Origin: Litorilituus sediminis
GTDB lineage: Bacteria > Pseudomonadota > Gammaproteobacteria > Enterobacterales > Alteromonadaceae
Length of the DNA: 64,000 nt
Direction: 5' to 3'
Assembly (NCBI RefSeq): GCF_004295665.1
Contig: NZ_CP034759.1
Location: 3,596,001 to 3,660,000 of the forward strand
The translations under genes were made by a program, and so were the position numbers. Positions 28,162 to 36,078 of the stretch are shown piece after piece. The notes beneath the pieces are model-generated. The model was not told where the DNA came from and ran no database searches. It saw nothing but the letters and a program-made list of their open reading frames with translations. Within the stretch, counting starts at the first letter, position 1. Each line of letters begins with the position of its first letter.

Positions 28162-28197
28162 GCTAAATCAAAGCAAGTTACTTTGTTTTGATTTAGC
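28162..28197. terminator. 11-bp inverted repeat after the receptor gene
   Basis: GCTAAATCAAA (28162-28172) and TTTGATTTAGC (28187-28197) pair perfectly. There is no T-run, so terminator function is doubtful. Just upstream a 15-bp direct repeat containing AATCTAGGTACTT occurs at about 28096 and 28127. Confidence 0.35.
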
Positions 28198-28329
28198 CTA
28201 CTGGCTTTTATACTTCGCATCGACGCGATGGTCTGTACACACGGATTGCTTTACTCTATTTCAATTTGATTTGACTTAATTTAATTGGGCTGAGTTAAAC
28301 TGTGGTAATTAAGCTAAAACGAGGCAAAT

Positions 28330-29280
28330 GTGTTAGATTTTTTATCGCTTAACTTTACTGAATTAACTCAATATCTTTTTGATGCCAATAAGCGTATTTA
28401 TATCGTTTATCTTGTCTCGGCATTGTTGTTAGCTATTCCTGTCTTTTTAAAAACATCGGCTGGTTTTTCTTTTGTTAACTTTATTAAGTTTGTGCTACCT
28501 AAGCATGTTTATACTCATAAATCGGCATGCCATGATTATGCTTTATTAGTGATAAATAAGTTAATTAAATCAGCGTTATTTCCGTTTATTGTTATTACCA
28601 TGGCGCCGGTTGCTATGGCGGTATCGTCAGCCTTTGAGTGGACATTTGGTTATATTGAACCAATAGCCTTATCCTCATTTAGCATCATTGCCATATTCAC
28701 CGTATTGTTATTTATTGCCGATGACTTTACTCGTTTTTACCTACATTATTTATTACATAAAGTACCGGCTCTATGGGAGTTTCATAAAGTGCATCACTCT
28801 GCGCTGGTGTTAACGCCTTTTACTATTTATAGAAGCCATCCGGTAGAAAGCCTTTTATACGCATTTAGAATGGCAATAACCCAAGGGGCAGTGGTGGGCA
28901 TTTGCTATTACTTTTTTGGCCCAACGTTAAAAATGTATGACATTCTAGGCGCTAATGCGTTTGTCTTTTTATTTAACTTTTTTGGCTCAAACCTTCGCCA
29001 TAGTCATATTTGGCTTAGCTGGGGTGATAAGGTAGAAAACTATTTTATTAGCCCTGCCCAACATCAAATTCATCACAGCGATAACCCAAAACACTTTGAT
29101 GCTAATTTTGGCGCTGCACTGGCTTTGTGGGATAGATTATTTTCTTGCCATATTAAAGCATCACAAGTGGATAAAATAAATTATGGCATTAGTGTTGATC
29201 ATCAAGGCCACAATAGCTTAGCGCAGATCTATTTTGAACCCTTCAAAAAAGCAGGACAGCGCTTGTTTACTCGCCGCTAA
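28330..29280 (+). CDS. Sterol desaturase/fatty-acid hydroxylase superfamily membrane protein
   Basis: 316 residues with four to six hydrophobic helices and the His clusters of the integral-membrane di-iron hydroxylases: HYLLH (139-143), HKVHH (152-156), RSHPVE, and QHQIHH (244-249). GTG start at 28330 with GAGG five bases upstream. These enzymes hydroxylate or desaturate lipids using O2; the substrate here is unknown. It is the last gene of the insert between ffh and rpsP and has its own 240-bp upstream gap, so it is probably not part of the iron operon. Confidence 0.82.
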   Translation: MLDFLSLNFTELTQYLFDANKRIYIVYLVSALLLAIPVFLKTSAGFSFVNFIKFVLPKHVYTHKSACHDYALLVINKLIKSALFPFIVITMAPVAMAVSSAFEWTFGYIEPIALSSFSIIAIFTVLLFIADDFTRFYLHYLLHKVPALWEFHKVHHSALVLTPFTIYRSHPVESLLYAFRMAITQGAVVGICYYFFGPTLKMYDILGANAFVFLFNFFGSNLRHSHIWLSWGDKVENYFISPAQHQIHHSDNPKHFDANFGAALALWDRLFSCHIKASQVDKINYGISVDHQGHNSLAQIYFEPFKKAGQRLFTRR

Positions 29281-29317
29281 GCTGCTGATTTAATATCCAC
29301 CTTCAGTTAAAAAAAGC

Positions 29318-29376
29318 TTGTAAATTTCTAGCAAAAGCGTAGAATACGCGAGCTTTTCTGTCGGTTCGGCAGAAAG
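29318..29376 (+). promoter_or_regulatory. Promoter and leader hairpin of the rpsP operon
   Basis: -35 TTGTAA (29318-29323), 16-bp spacer, -10 TAGAAT (29340-29345). The predicted transcript begins near 29352, directly before an imperfect hairpin (CTTTTCTG at 29353-29360 with GCAGAAAG at 29369-29376). A structured leader fits the known feedback control of ribosomal operons, but no regulator is identified. Confidence 0.55.
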
Positions 29377-29419
29377 TGTCTGGAAAATTCGTTTAACAAA
29401 TTAAATTATAGAGGGCGAT

Positions 29420-29668
29420 ATGGTTACCATTCGTTTAGCTCGTGGTGGCGCTAAAAAGCGTCCATTCTATCAGGTTGTTGTTGCAGATAGCCGTAACTCT
29501 CGCGATGGTCGTTTCATCGAGAAAGTAGGTTTCTTCAACCCAACAGCACAAGGTCAAGCTGAGAAATTACGTTTAGACCTAGATCGTATCAACCACTGGG
29601 TTGGTCAAGGTGCTGGTTTATCTGATCGTGTGGCTAAGTTAGTTAAAGACGCACAAGCTGCTGCTTAA
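29420..29668 (+). CDS. rpsP: 30S ribosomal protein S16
   Basis: 82 residues beginning [20 protein letters not shown] with [19 protein letters not shown], the strongly conserved S16 sequence. Shine-Dalgarno GAGGG lies six bases before ATG. First gene of rpsP-rimM-trmD-rplS, the usual operon order. S16 is an early-binding 30S assembly protein. Confidence 0.98.
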   Translation: MVTIRLARGGAKKRPFYQVVVADSRNSRDGRFIEKVGFFNPTAQGQAEKLRLDLDRINHWVGQGAGLSDRVAKLVKDAQAAA

Positions 29669-29703
29669 TCGTTTTTTTAACTTAGTAGGTTGTAGGAGTT
29701 ATC

Positions 29704-30231
29704 GTGAGTACAGAAAATCAAATTACCTTAGGTAAAGTAGGCGCAGTTTACGGCATCAAAGGTTGGTTGAGAATTCATTCATTCACTGATGATCCTGATG
29801 CCATTCTTGACTATTTTCCTTGGTCATTAAAATTAGGAAATAAAACGCAAACAGTAGAAATTACTGATTGGCGCAAACACAACAAAGGCTTGATTGTTAA
29901 AGTTGCTGGTATTGATGACAGAGATGTAGCGCAAAAGCTAGTAAGCTCTGAGATATTAGTTGACGAAAGTCGTTTACCAGAATTACCTGAAGGTGATTTT
30001 TACTGGCGCGATTTAATTGGCATGAAAGTGGTAACCAACAAAGGTTACGATATGGGTGTGGTTTCTGATTTATTAGAAACGGGCGCTAACGATGTACTGG
30101 TTGTAAAAGCTAACCTAAACGATGGTTTTGGCAAGAAGGAAAGGTTAATTCCTTACACTGTTGGCGAAGCGGTTGAATCGGTAAGCGTTGAAAATAAACA
30201 AATTTGTGTTGACTGGGACCCAGGTTTTTAA
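29704..30231 (+). CDS. rimM: Ribosome maturation factor RimM
   Basis: 175 residues. An N-terminal RimM domain (LGKVGAVYGIKGWLRIHSFT) is followed by a PRC-barrel (FYWRDLIGMKVVT, LLETGANDVLVV, LIPYTV). It assists maturation of the 30S 3' head domain and binds S19. The start is a GTG 35 bp after rpsP, with AGGAG upstream. Second gene of the operon. Confidence 0.97.
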   Translation: MSTENQITLGKVGAVYGIKGWLRIHSFTDDPDAILDYFPWSLKLGNKTQTVEITDWRKHNKGLIVKVAGIDDRDVAQKLVSSEILVDESRLPELPEGDFYWRDLIGMKVVTNKGYDMGVVSDLLETGANDVLVVKANLNDGFGKKERLIPYTVGEAVESVSVENKQICVDWDPGF

Positions 30232-30234
30232 CTT

Positions 30235-31029
30235 GTGACTAGTGTCAAAAACTCTGAAAAGAGCTTATGGATTGGGGTGATAAGCCTTTTTCCTGAAATG
30301 TTTGATGCTATTACCGAGTATGGGGTGACAGGCCGAGCGATCCGTAACGGACTTATTGAGTTTCACAAGTGGAACCCAAGAGACTTTACTCATGATCGAC
30401 ATCGCACTGTAGATGACCGACCTTATGGCGGTGGTCCAGGGATGTTGATGATGGTACAACCGTTAACCGATGCCATCAATGCTGCAAAAGCTGCAGCAGA
30501 AAAAGATGGTAGGAACGTAAAGGTTATTTATTTGTCGCCACAAGGGCGAAAGTTGGATCAACAAGGCGTAAGTGAATTAGCGCAAGATGACTGCCTGATA
30601 TTTATAGCAGGTCGTTATGAAGGCATAGACGAGCGAGTAATCGAGTCATTAGTTGACGAAGAATGGTCGGTCGGCGATTACATTTTAAGTGGTGGTGAAC
30701 TGCCAGCAATGAATGTAATTGATGCGGTAGCACGGTTAGTGCCGGGTGTATTAGGACATGTAGACTCAGCTGAGCAAGATTCTTTCTCAAATGGGTTATT
30801 AGATTGTCCGCATTACACAAGGCCAGAAGTATTGGCAACTCCGCAAGGAGAGCAAATGCCAGTACCCAAAGTGTTACTGAGCGGTAATCATGAACACATA
30901 CGTCAATGGCGCCAACAGCAATCCTTATTAAGGACATGGACCAGAAGACCAGAACTATTAACTGACCTAGCTCTGACAGCTGAGCAGGAGAAAATGTTAG
31001 CTTTAATTAAAAAACAAGCGAAACAGTAA
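30235..31029 (+). CDS. trmD: tRNA (guanine-N1)-methyltransferase TrmD
   Basis: 264 residues of SPOUT/trefoil-knot type. [26 protein letters not shown], the AdoMet-knot segment [22 protein letters not shown] and [13 protein letters not shown] match TrmD throughout. It makes m1G37 in tRNAs and so prevents +1 frameshifting. The GTG start at 30235 gives an 11-residue extension ahead of the E. coli-equivalent start; with rimM ending at 30231 the exact start is uncertain. Confidence 0.97.
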   Translation: MTSVKNSEKSLWIGVISLFPEMFDAITEYGVTGRAIRNGLIEFHKWNPRDFTHDRHRTVDDRPYGGGPGMLMMVQPLTDAINAAKAAAEKDGRNVKVIYLSPQGRKLDQQGVSELAQDDCLIFIAGRYEGIDERVIESLVDEEWSVGDYILSGGELPAMNVIDAVARLVPGVLGHVDSAEQDSFSNGLLDCPHYTRPEVLATPQGEQMPVPKVLLSGNHEHIRQWRQQQSLLRTWTRRPELLTDLALTAEQEKMLALIKKQAKQ

Positions 31030-31065
31030 TTCACCCAGACTGTGAAACCTAGGAAGAAGGTAATT

Positions 31066-31419
31066 ATGAGTAAAATTATTGAAATGCTCGAGCAAGAGCA
31101 AATGAAGCAAGACCTACCAGCATTCGCACCAGGCGACACTGTAGTAGTTCAAGTAAAAGTTACTGAAGGTGATAAGTCACGTCTTCAAGCATTTGAAGGT
31201 GTTGTTATTGCTGTTAAAAACCGCGGCTTACACTCTGCTTTCACAGTTCGTAAAATCTCGAACGGTGTTGGTGTTGAGCGTGTATTCCAGACACACAGCC
31301 CATTAGTTGACTCAATTGAAGTTAAACGTCGTGGTGATGTTCGTCAAGCTAAACTTTACTATCTTCGTGAGCGTTCAGGTCGTTCTGCACGTATCAAAGA
31401 GAAGTTGGCTAAGAAGTAA
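31066..31419 (+). CDS. rplS: 50S ribosomal protein L19
   Basis: 117 residues, from ATG 31066 with AGGAAGAAGG upstream. An in-frame GTG at 31042 is rejected because it lies before that ribosome-binding site. [27 protein letters not shown] and the C-terminal [17 protein letters not shown] are L19 signatures. Last gene of the operon, followed by a strong terminator. Confidence 0.98.
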   Translation: MSKIIEMLEQEQMKQDLPAFAPGDTVVVQVKVTEGDKSRLQAFEGVVIAVKNRGLHSAFTVRKISNGVGVERVFQTHSPLVDSIEVKRRGDVRQAKLYYLRERSGRSARIKEKLAKK

Positions 31420-31466
31420 TATTGCGCTAAGCAATTATTATTCTAAGCAATGCTTGAAAAGAACTG

Positions 31467-31500
31467 AAAAGCCTGTGTGGGAAACCACACAGGCTTTTTT
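31467..31500 (+). terminator. Rho-independent terminator of the rpsP operon
   Basis: AAAGCCTGTGTGG and CCACACAGGCTTTTTT form a 13-bp stem with a GAAA tetraloop (stem arms ~31468-31480 and 31485-31497), then T6. Confidence 0.93.
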
Positions 31501-31558
31501 GTATTTTTGCACTAGTCTAAGTAGACGATTAAAACTATTAAAACGAAAAGGAAAGATG

Positions 31559-31768
31559 ATGGCTAAACATAAGCCTAAGCTGAGAAAACAGCAAAAAACA
31601 ACCAATGCTACTGAGTTTGAAAGAGGCGAAATTAAAGATAACTTCCTTAAAGCCTTAGTTACCTCAAAGGTATATAAAATGCAGGTAGTTAAAGCGAAAA
31701 AAGGTAAAGGCTCATTTAAACGAAAAGCAAAACACCAAGGCCAAGAGCCTTATTTAATCGCTGCTTAA
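31559..31768 (+). CDS. arfA: Alternative ribosome-rescue factor ArfA
   Basis: 69 residues. GEIKDNFLKALVTS, then KKGKGSFKRKAKHQG, matches the ArfA family core (IKDNA..ALL, KKGKGSY.RK.KH). ArfA brings RF2 to ribosomes stalled on non-stop mRNA when tmRNA is overwhelmed. A 5-bp hairpin AAGGC-CAAGA-GCCTT (31737-31751) followed by a U-rich stretch ends 14 bp before the stop codon; in E. coli and Haemophilus a hairpin or terminator at this place makes arfA mRNA itself non-stop, so that ArfA is made only when tmRNA fails. The C-terminus PYLIAA resembles a degradation tail. ATG 31556, immediately before, is an alternative start; AAGGA suits both. Confidence 0.85.
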   Translation: MAKHKPKLRKQQKTTNATEFERGEIKDNFLKALVTSKVYKMQVVKAKKGKGSFKRKAKHQGQEPYLIAA

Positions 31769-31963
31769 TTTAACTTAGCTTGTTTTAATTTAGTTAAGAC
31801 AGCCGTGATTAAATAAGGCTTTTCGCCTTACCTTTCATATAAACAGGTGTTTTTATTTAGTTGATATTTGCTGTTATTGAGTAGCAAATATCAACTAAAC
31901 ACCTCACTAATTAGCTAGTTAGCACTTGGCTTGAGCTTGCAGCTAACCTATATTAGTGATTAA

Positions 31964-32062
31964 TTCTTTACAGGAAAAGCAGGCGACTACCAAAGAAGTT
32001 TATTAGATTGGCCTATTTTACAACAAGCGATAGCATTAGCTGGGCAATGGCGTGAGTCTTAA
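31964..32062 (+). pseudogene. Possible remnant of a deleted gene (3' end only)
   Basis: An open stretch of 32 codons, preceded by a stop and without start codon, reads TGKAGDYQRSLLDWPILQQ and ends AGQWRES. It looks protein-like compared with the AT-rich flanks but is not recognised. Otherwise the gap 31769-32132 holds only an inverted pair of GATATTTGCTGTT/AGCAAATATC type near 31861-31893. Confidence 0.25.
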
Positions 32063-32132
32063 CTAGAGAGTGCTAGGGTTTAGGGAGTGTGTTTAAGCAC
32101 CGTTAAATATTTTGAATTAAGGAGTATCAGGC

Positions 32133-32426
32133 ATGGAAACACTCAGAGAAATCATGGCAACACTTACCTTTATTGCTGGTACTGTATTGATATTTTCACT
32201 TATCGGCGCTTTTCATTGGGGAACTTTATTAGCAAGCTTTGCCTGCTTTTTAGCGGCTTATCTTATCTGGCCAAGTAAACGCAGCGGCCAGCGAGAACGA
32301 GAAAATGTCTTTCTTGATGTGTTAGAACTTATTATTGAGTTTCCGATGGAAATACTTTTTTGGCTATTTAGGCTTATTGGTCGTTTGTTTCGTAGTAAAG
32401 AAGGCGGATTTGATATTGATATCTAG
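32133..32426 (+). CDS. Small two-helix membrane protein
   Basis: 97 residues: two hydrophobic helices (~9-30 and ~33-48), a basic loop (PSKRSGQRERE), then an amphipathic aromatic-rich stretch (FPMEILFWLFRLIGRLF) and an acidic end. AAGGAG-like sequence lies upstream of the ATG. Not recognised; inner membrane is likely. It stands alone between arfA and the Pho-like promoter. Confidence 0.6.
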   Translation: METLREIMATLTFIAGTVLIFSLIGAFHWGTLLASFACFLAAYLIWPSKRSGQRERENVFLDVLELIIEFPMEILFWLFRLIGRLFRSKEGGFDIDI

Positions 32427-32683
32427 CTGGCTAGGATAAGGAGCAATTTGTTCGATATTTTACTTTTGCTACTTAACCTCAGCTTTGCACAAGAAATAGC
32501 GCTAAGCTTAATGTAATATTCGTATTGTTCTCATTGTTATTTACCCAACTTTATTATTTTTTAGTGTGATTGTGCTATTGAGGTTTTTTAATAAGCCCAG
32601 CCTTTAATAGTTATAACTTCCGCTAACTTCCCTCATTTTTTACTGATTTTGCACGCTTTCTGAGCAAGCAAAATAAATTCTGC

Positions 32684-32759
32684 TGTCATCTGTTTGCAAT
32701 ATTACCGACATCAAAAAGTCACACTTTCAAAACATTTCTGTAATTTTTCTCCCCTAACA
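32684..32759 (+). promoter_or_regulatory. Pho-box-like array of 11-bp-phased half-sites
   Basis: Half-sites at exact 11-bp steps: TGTCA (32684), TGCAA (32695), CGACA (32706), AGTCA (32717), a weak one at 32728, and TGTAA (32739). A -10-like TAACAT sits at 32754-32759. PhoB binds direct repeats of TGTCA type with this 11-bp pitch and replaces a -35. The remaining parts of the gap 32427-32863 show nothing else. Confidence 0.5.
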
Positions 32760-32863
32760 TGTAGCGAAATTTAATTTATGTATTTATTCACTTTGATTGA
32801 AGTAAAGAAAAAGTGAATGAAATCAAACTTAACATTCATACATTGCTGCGGAGCAACTGAGAA

Positions 32864-35725
32864 ATGCAAACTAAAAAGAACTTTAAACTAAGTGTTATAG
32901 CAACAGCCTTGTCATTGGGTTTAACAGCCTGTGGTGGCGATATTAACTTATCATCTGAGGTGGATAATTCAGTAGGTGATACAAATATTACTAACCCTGC
33001 ACCAACTAACCCAGATCCAGATAACGGCGTTGAACTTCCTGGTAAAGCAAATACTGCGTTAAGCACTGAAGTTTCAGGAGCACTTGGTTTTGATGTACAA
33101 GTACAAATTCTTGATAGCAAAATCGAACAAGATACAACTTTAGTTGCCAGCCAAAACGGCAAGCCAGTAATGTACGCAATCAATGGTGCATTAGAAGTAG
33201 GTAATTCAACGCCTCGTTCAGATAGCTCAGTTACTTTAACAATTGAGCCAGGTGTAGTTATGTTTGGCCAATCAGGTAATGATTACCTAGTTGTTCAACG
33301 TGACGGTAAAATCATGGCTGAAGGTACTAAATCTAAGCCAATTATCATGACATCAATTCAAGATGTTAAAGGTGAAGAAACTTCAGCAGGTCAATGGGGC
33401 GGTGTAGTTATTTTAGGTAACGCGCCATCAAATGACTGTCCAGATGACGGCAGCGATTGTGCGCTGCAAGTTGAAGGTGTATCGGAAGGTGCAGTATACG
33501 GTGGTACTGACTGGGAAGATAATTCAGGTAGCTTAAAGTACCTTGTTGTTAAAAATGCTGGTTATGAAATCGCAACTGACAACGAATTAAACGGTATCAC
33601 CTTTGGTGGTGTTGGTTCAGGTACAATGGTTGATTACATCCAAGTACACGCAAACGCTGATGATGGTGTTGAGTTCTTCGGTGGTGCAGTTAACGTTAAA
33701 CACTTAGTGTTAACAGGTAACAAAGATGACAGCATCGATTGGGACCAAGGTTATAAAGGTATGATCCAACATGCTTACATTGAGCATGCGAAGAATGCTG
33801 GTGAAGCAAACCGTGCTATTGAAGCGGATAACGACAAAACTACGCCAGATAAAGAGCCACAATCTAACCCAACAATCTCTAACATCACTATTATCGGTAA
33901 CAACTTCGATACCGCTGATAAAGACTCTGAAGGTATTTACTTACGTCGCGGTACTGCAGCGAAAATATTCAACACTGTAGTGACTGGCCCTAGCGAAATG
34001 GGTGAGTGTTTAGAGCTTGAAGGTGGTAAAACATCATCAGTAACGGTTGATAATGCTAACAGCGGTAAGATTGTTATTCAAAACACGGTAATGGCTTGTA
34101 GCAACGGCGAAAACTTTAAAGATGCTAAAGCAGACCAAGGTACTTCTGATAAGTCAGACGATACTTTATTACTTGATTTAGAAACCTGGTTCACGGCAGA
34201 GCCATCAAACAGCATCAGCAACTCAATCTTAATTGGCGCTGATGGTATTCCTGATGCTAACTCACCATTAATTGCTGCTGGTGCAGGTCAAGACGTATCA
34301 AGCACGCAAAATGGCTTCTTTGATAGTGTTGATTACATTGGTGCATTTGATGGCAGCAATGACTGGCGTCAAGGTTGGGCATACGGTTTCGGTGGTGGTG
34401 TAGTAACAGCACAAGCTGAAGTTGAAGGTTGTCCTACAGGTACTACAGCAATTTCTCCTGCTGATGGCGTAACTACGACCTGTGAAATTTCAGGTACGGT
34501 TACTAGCGATTTAACGCTAACAGCTAATAACTTATACGCGTTAAACGGCCCAGTATTTATTGGTGAAGATAAAGCTAACAGCGCAACATTAAATATTGAA
34601 GCAGGTACCACTATTTTTGGTCGTTCAGGTGAAGATTACTTAGTGATTAGCCGTGACTCAAAAATTGAAGCAAACGGTAGTGCAAGCGCGCCAATTACCT
34701 TTACTTCAAGTGCTGATGTTGCCGGTGAAGAAACTTCATCAGGTCAATGGGGCGGTATGGTTATCTTAGGTAACGCGCGTTCAAACGACTGCCCAGATGA
34801 CGGCTCAGACTGTGCTTTACAAGTTGAAGGCGTACAAGAAGGTGGTGTATACGGTGGTACAAACGATGAAGATAGCTCAGGTACATTACGCTATGTTGTT
34901 GTTAAGCACGCAGGTTATGAAATCTCAACAGACAACGAGTTAAACGGTATCACCTTTGGTGGTGTTGGCTCAGGTACTAAAGTTGAGTACATCCAAGTAC
35001 ACGAAAATGCTGATGATGGTGTTGAGTTCTTCGGTGGTACGGTAAACCTTAAGTATGTTGTTTTAACGTCTAACAAAGATGACAGTGTTGATTGGGACCA
35101 AGGCTACCGCGGTAACATCCAATACGTACTTGTTAAGCACGATGCTAACGACGGTGAAGGTAACCGTGGTATTGAAGCAGATAACGACAAAACTACGCCA
35201 GATAAAGGCCCACAATCTAACCCAACTGTGGCAAACGTAACCATTATTGGTAACAACTTCGATACTGATGATAAAGACTCAGAAGGTATCTACTTACGTC
35301 GCGGTACTAAAGCACAGTTACACAACTTTGTGGTAACAGGTCCAGCAGGCATGGGTGAGTGTTTTGAAATTGAAGGTGGTAAAACAACTTCAACTACCGT
35401 TGACCAAGCAGTAGCGGGTGAGACGGTAATTACTAACTCAGTGTTTGCTTGTGGTGAGAACTTCAAGGACTCTAAAGCTGACCAAGGTACAGCGGATAAG
35501 TCTGATGATATTACCTTACTTGACTTACAAGATTGGGTATTAAATCAGAACATGAATAACTCAGAAGCGGCAACTTCTACTGATGTGCTAGACGGTATCT
35601 TCACAATTGATACTACGCCAGCCAAAGATTTCACAGGTAGTGCTTTCTTTGACAATGCCAGCCACATCGGTGCGGTAACTAAGAGCAACAACTGGACTGC
35701 TGGTTGGACTGTAGGTCTAGAATAA
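32864..35725 (+). CDS. Duplicated beta-helix-like outer-membrane lipoprotein
   Basis: 953 residues, lipobox LTAC (C22), acidic/Asn/Pro-rich linker. Two copies of a ~400-residue module (~115-505 and ~565-945) are near-identical over long stretches: GQWGG..ILGNA, NDCPDDGSDCALQVEG, NELNGITFGGVGSGT, NADDGVEFFGG, KDDS.DWDQGY, IEADNDKTTPDK, DSEGIYLRRGT. The repeated G/N/D-rich pattern suggests a right-handed beta-helix. One Cys pair per module (NDC...SDC) could form a disulfide. It precedes a TonB-dependent receptor and a Pho-like box lies upstream, so it is a candidate surface binder or hydrolase for a phosphorus source. Function is not known. Confidence 0.7.
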   Translation: MQTKKNFKLSVIATALSLGLTACGGDINLSSEVDNSVGDTNITNPAPTNPDPDNGVELPGKANTALSTEVSGALGFDVQVQILDSKIEQDTTLVASQNGKPVMYAINGALEVGNSTPRSDSSVTLTIEPGVVMFGQSGNDYLVVQRDGKIMAEGTKSKPIIMTSIQDVKGEETSAGQWGGVVILGNAPSNDCPDDGSDCALQVEGVSEGAVYGGTDWEDNSGSLKYLVVKNAGYEIATDNELNGITFGGVGSGTMVDYIQVHANADDGVEFFGGAVNVKHLVLTGNKDDSIDWDQGYKGMIQHAYIEHAKNAGEANRAIEADNDKTTPDKEPQSNPTISNITIIGNNFDTADKDSEGIYLRRGTAAKIFNTVVTGPSEMGECLELEGGKTSSVTVDNANSGKIVIQNTVMACSNGENFKDAKADQGTSDKSDDTLLLDLETWFTAEPSNSISNSILIGADGIPDANSPLIAAGAGQDVSSTQNGFFDSVDYIGAFDGSNDWRQGWAYGFGGGVVTAQAEVEGCPTGTTAISPADGVTTTCEISGTVTSDLTLTANNLYALNGPVFIGEDKANSATLNIEAGTTIFGRSGEDYLVISRDSKIEANGSASAPITFTSSADVAGEETSSGQWGGMVILGNARSNDCPDDGSDCALQVEGVQEGGVYGGTNDEDSSGTLRYVVVKHAGYEISTDNELNGITFGGVGSGTKVEYIQVHENADDGVEFFGGTVNLKYVVLTSNKDDSVDWDQGYRGNIQYVLVKHDANDGEGNRGIEADNDKTTPDKGPQSNPTVANVTIIGNNFDTDDKDSEGIYLRRGTKAQLHNFVVTGPAGMGECFEIEGGKTTSTTVDQAVAGETVITNSVFACGENFKDSKADQGTADKSDDITLLDLQDWVLNQNMNNSEAATSTDVLDGIFTIDTTPAKDFTGSAFFDNASHIGAVTKSNNWTAGWTVGLE

Positions 35726-35786
35726 TCAGCTAATTGCTCAATACGCCGTCGCTAATACTCCCAACCATTAGTGACGGCTTTCGACA

Positions 35787-36047
35787 TACCAATTGAATTA
35801 ACTATTTGAACATTCAGCGAGAGTTAAAAGGCTTATAGGCAAGGCATTGATTGCAGAGAATGGTAACCCCTTGTCAAAATCAATAACACAGCATATAAGC
35901 CTTTTAAACTCGCCCTAGGGAGCTTGTCAGGAAGGCGATAATTTAACAAATTTCTTTGCTGGAGAATGACTACAGCAGCATAAATTTGCTTTATTCTCAC
36001 CACCCTGACACAGCTCTGAATTGCTTAAATAATTATTTCACTTGGTA
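35787..36047 (+). repeat. MITE-like element, copy 1 (261 bp)
   Basis: Bounded by TACCAA (35787-35792) and TTGGTA (36042-36047). Subterminal inverted arms GCGAGAGTTAAAAGGCTTATA (near 35817-35837) and TATAAGCCTTTTAAACTCGC (near 35894-35913) fold into a long hairpin. It matches copy 2 (54956-55218) in reverse orientation over its whole length. No transposase is encoded. It separates the lipoprotein gene from the receptor gene. Confidence 0.75.
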
Positions 36048-36078
36048 TGAATGCAAGTTCCTTATCATGAGGTTAGAA

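Noticed and set aside
31307..31558. Upstream extension of the arfA frame into rplS
   Set aside because: It crosses rplS in another frame and the rplS terminator; AAGGA before 31556/31559 marks the true start.
35956..36078. 41-residue N-terminal extension of the second TonB receptor
   Set aside because: It is encoded by the MITE-like element, precedes the Shine-Dalgarno, and would spoil the signal peptide.
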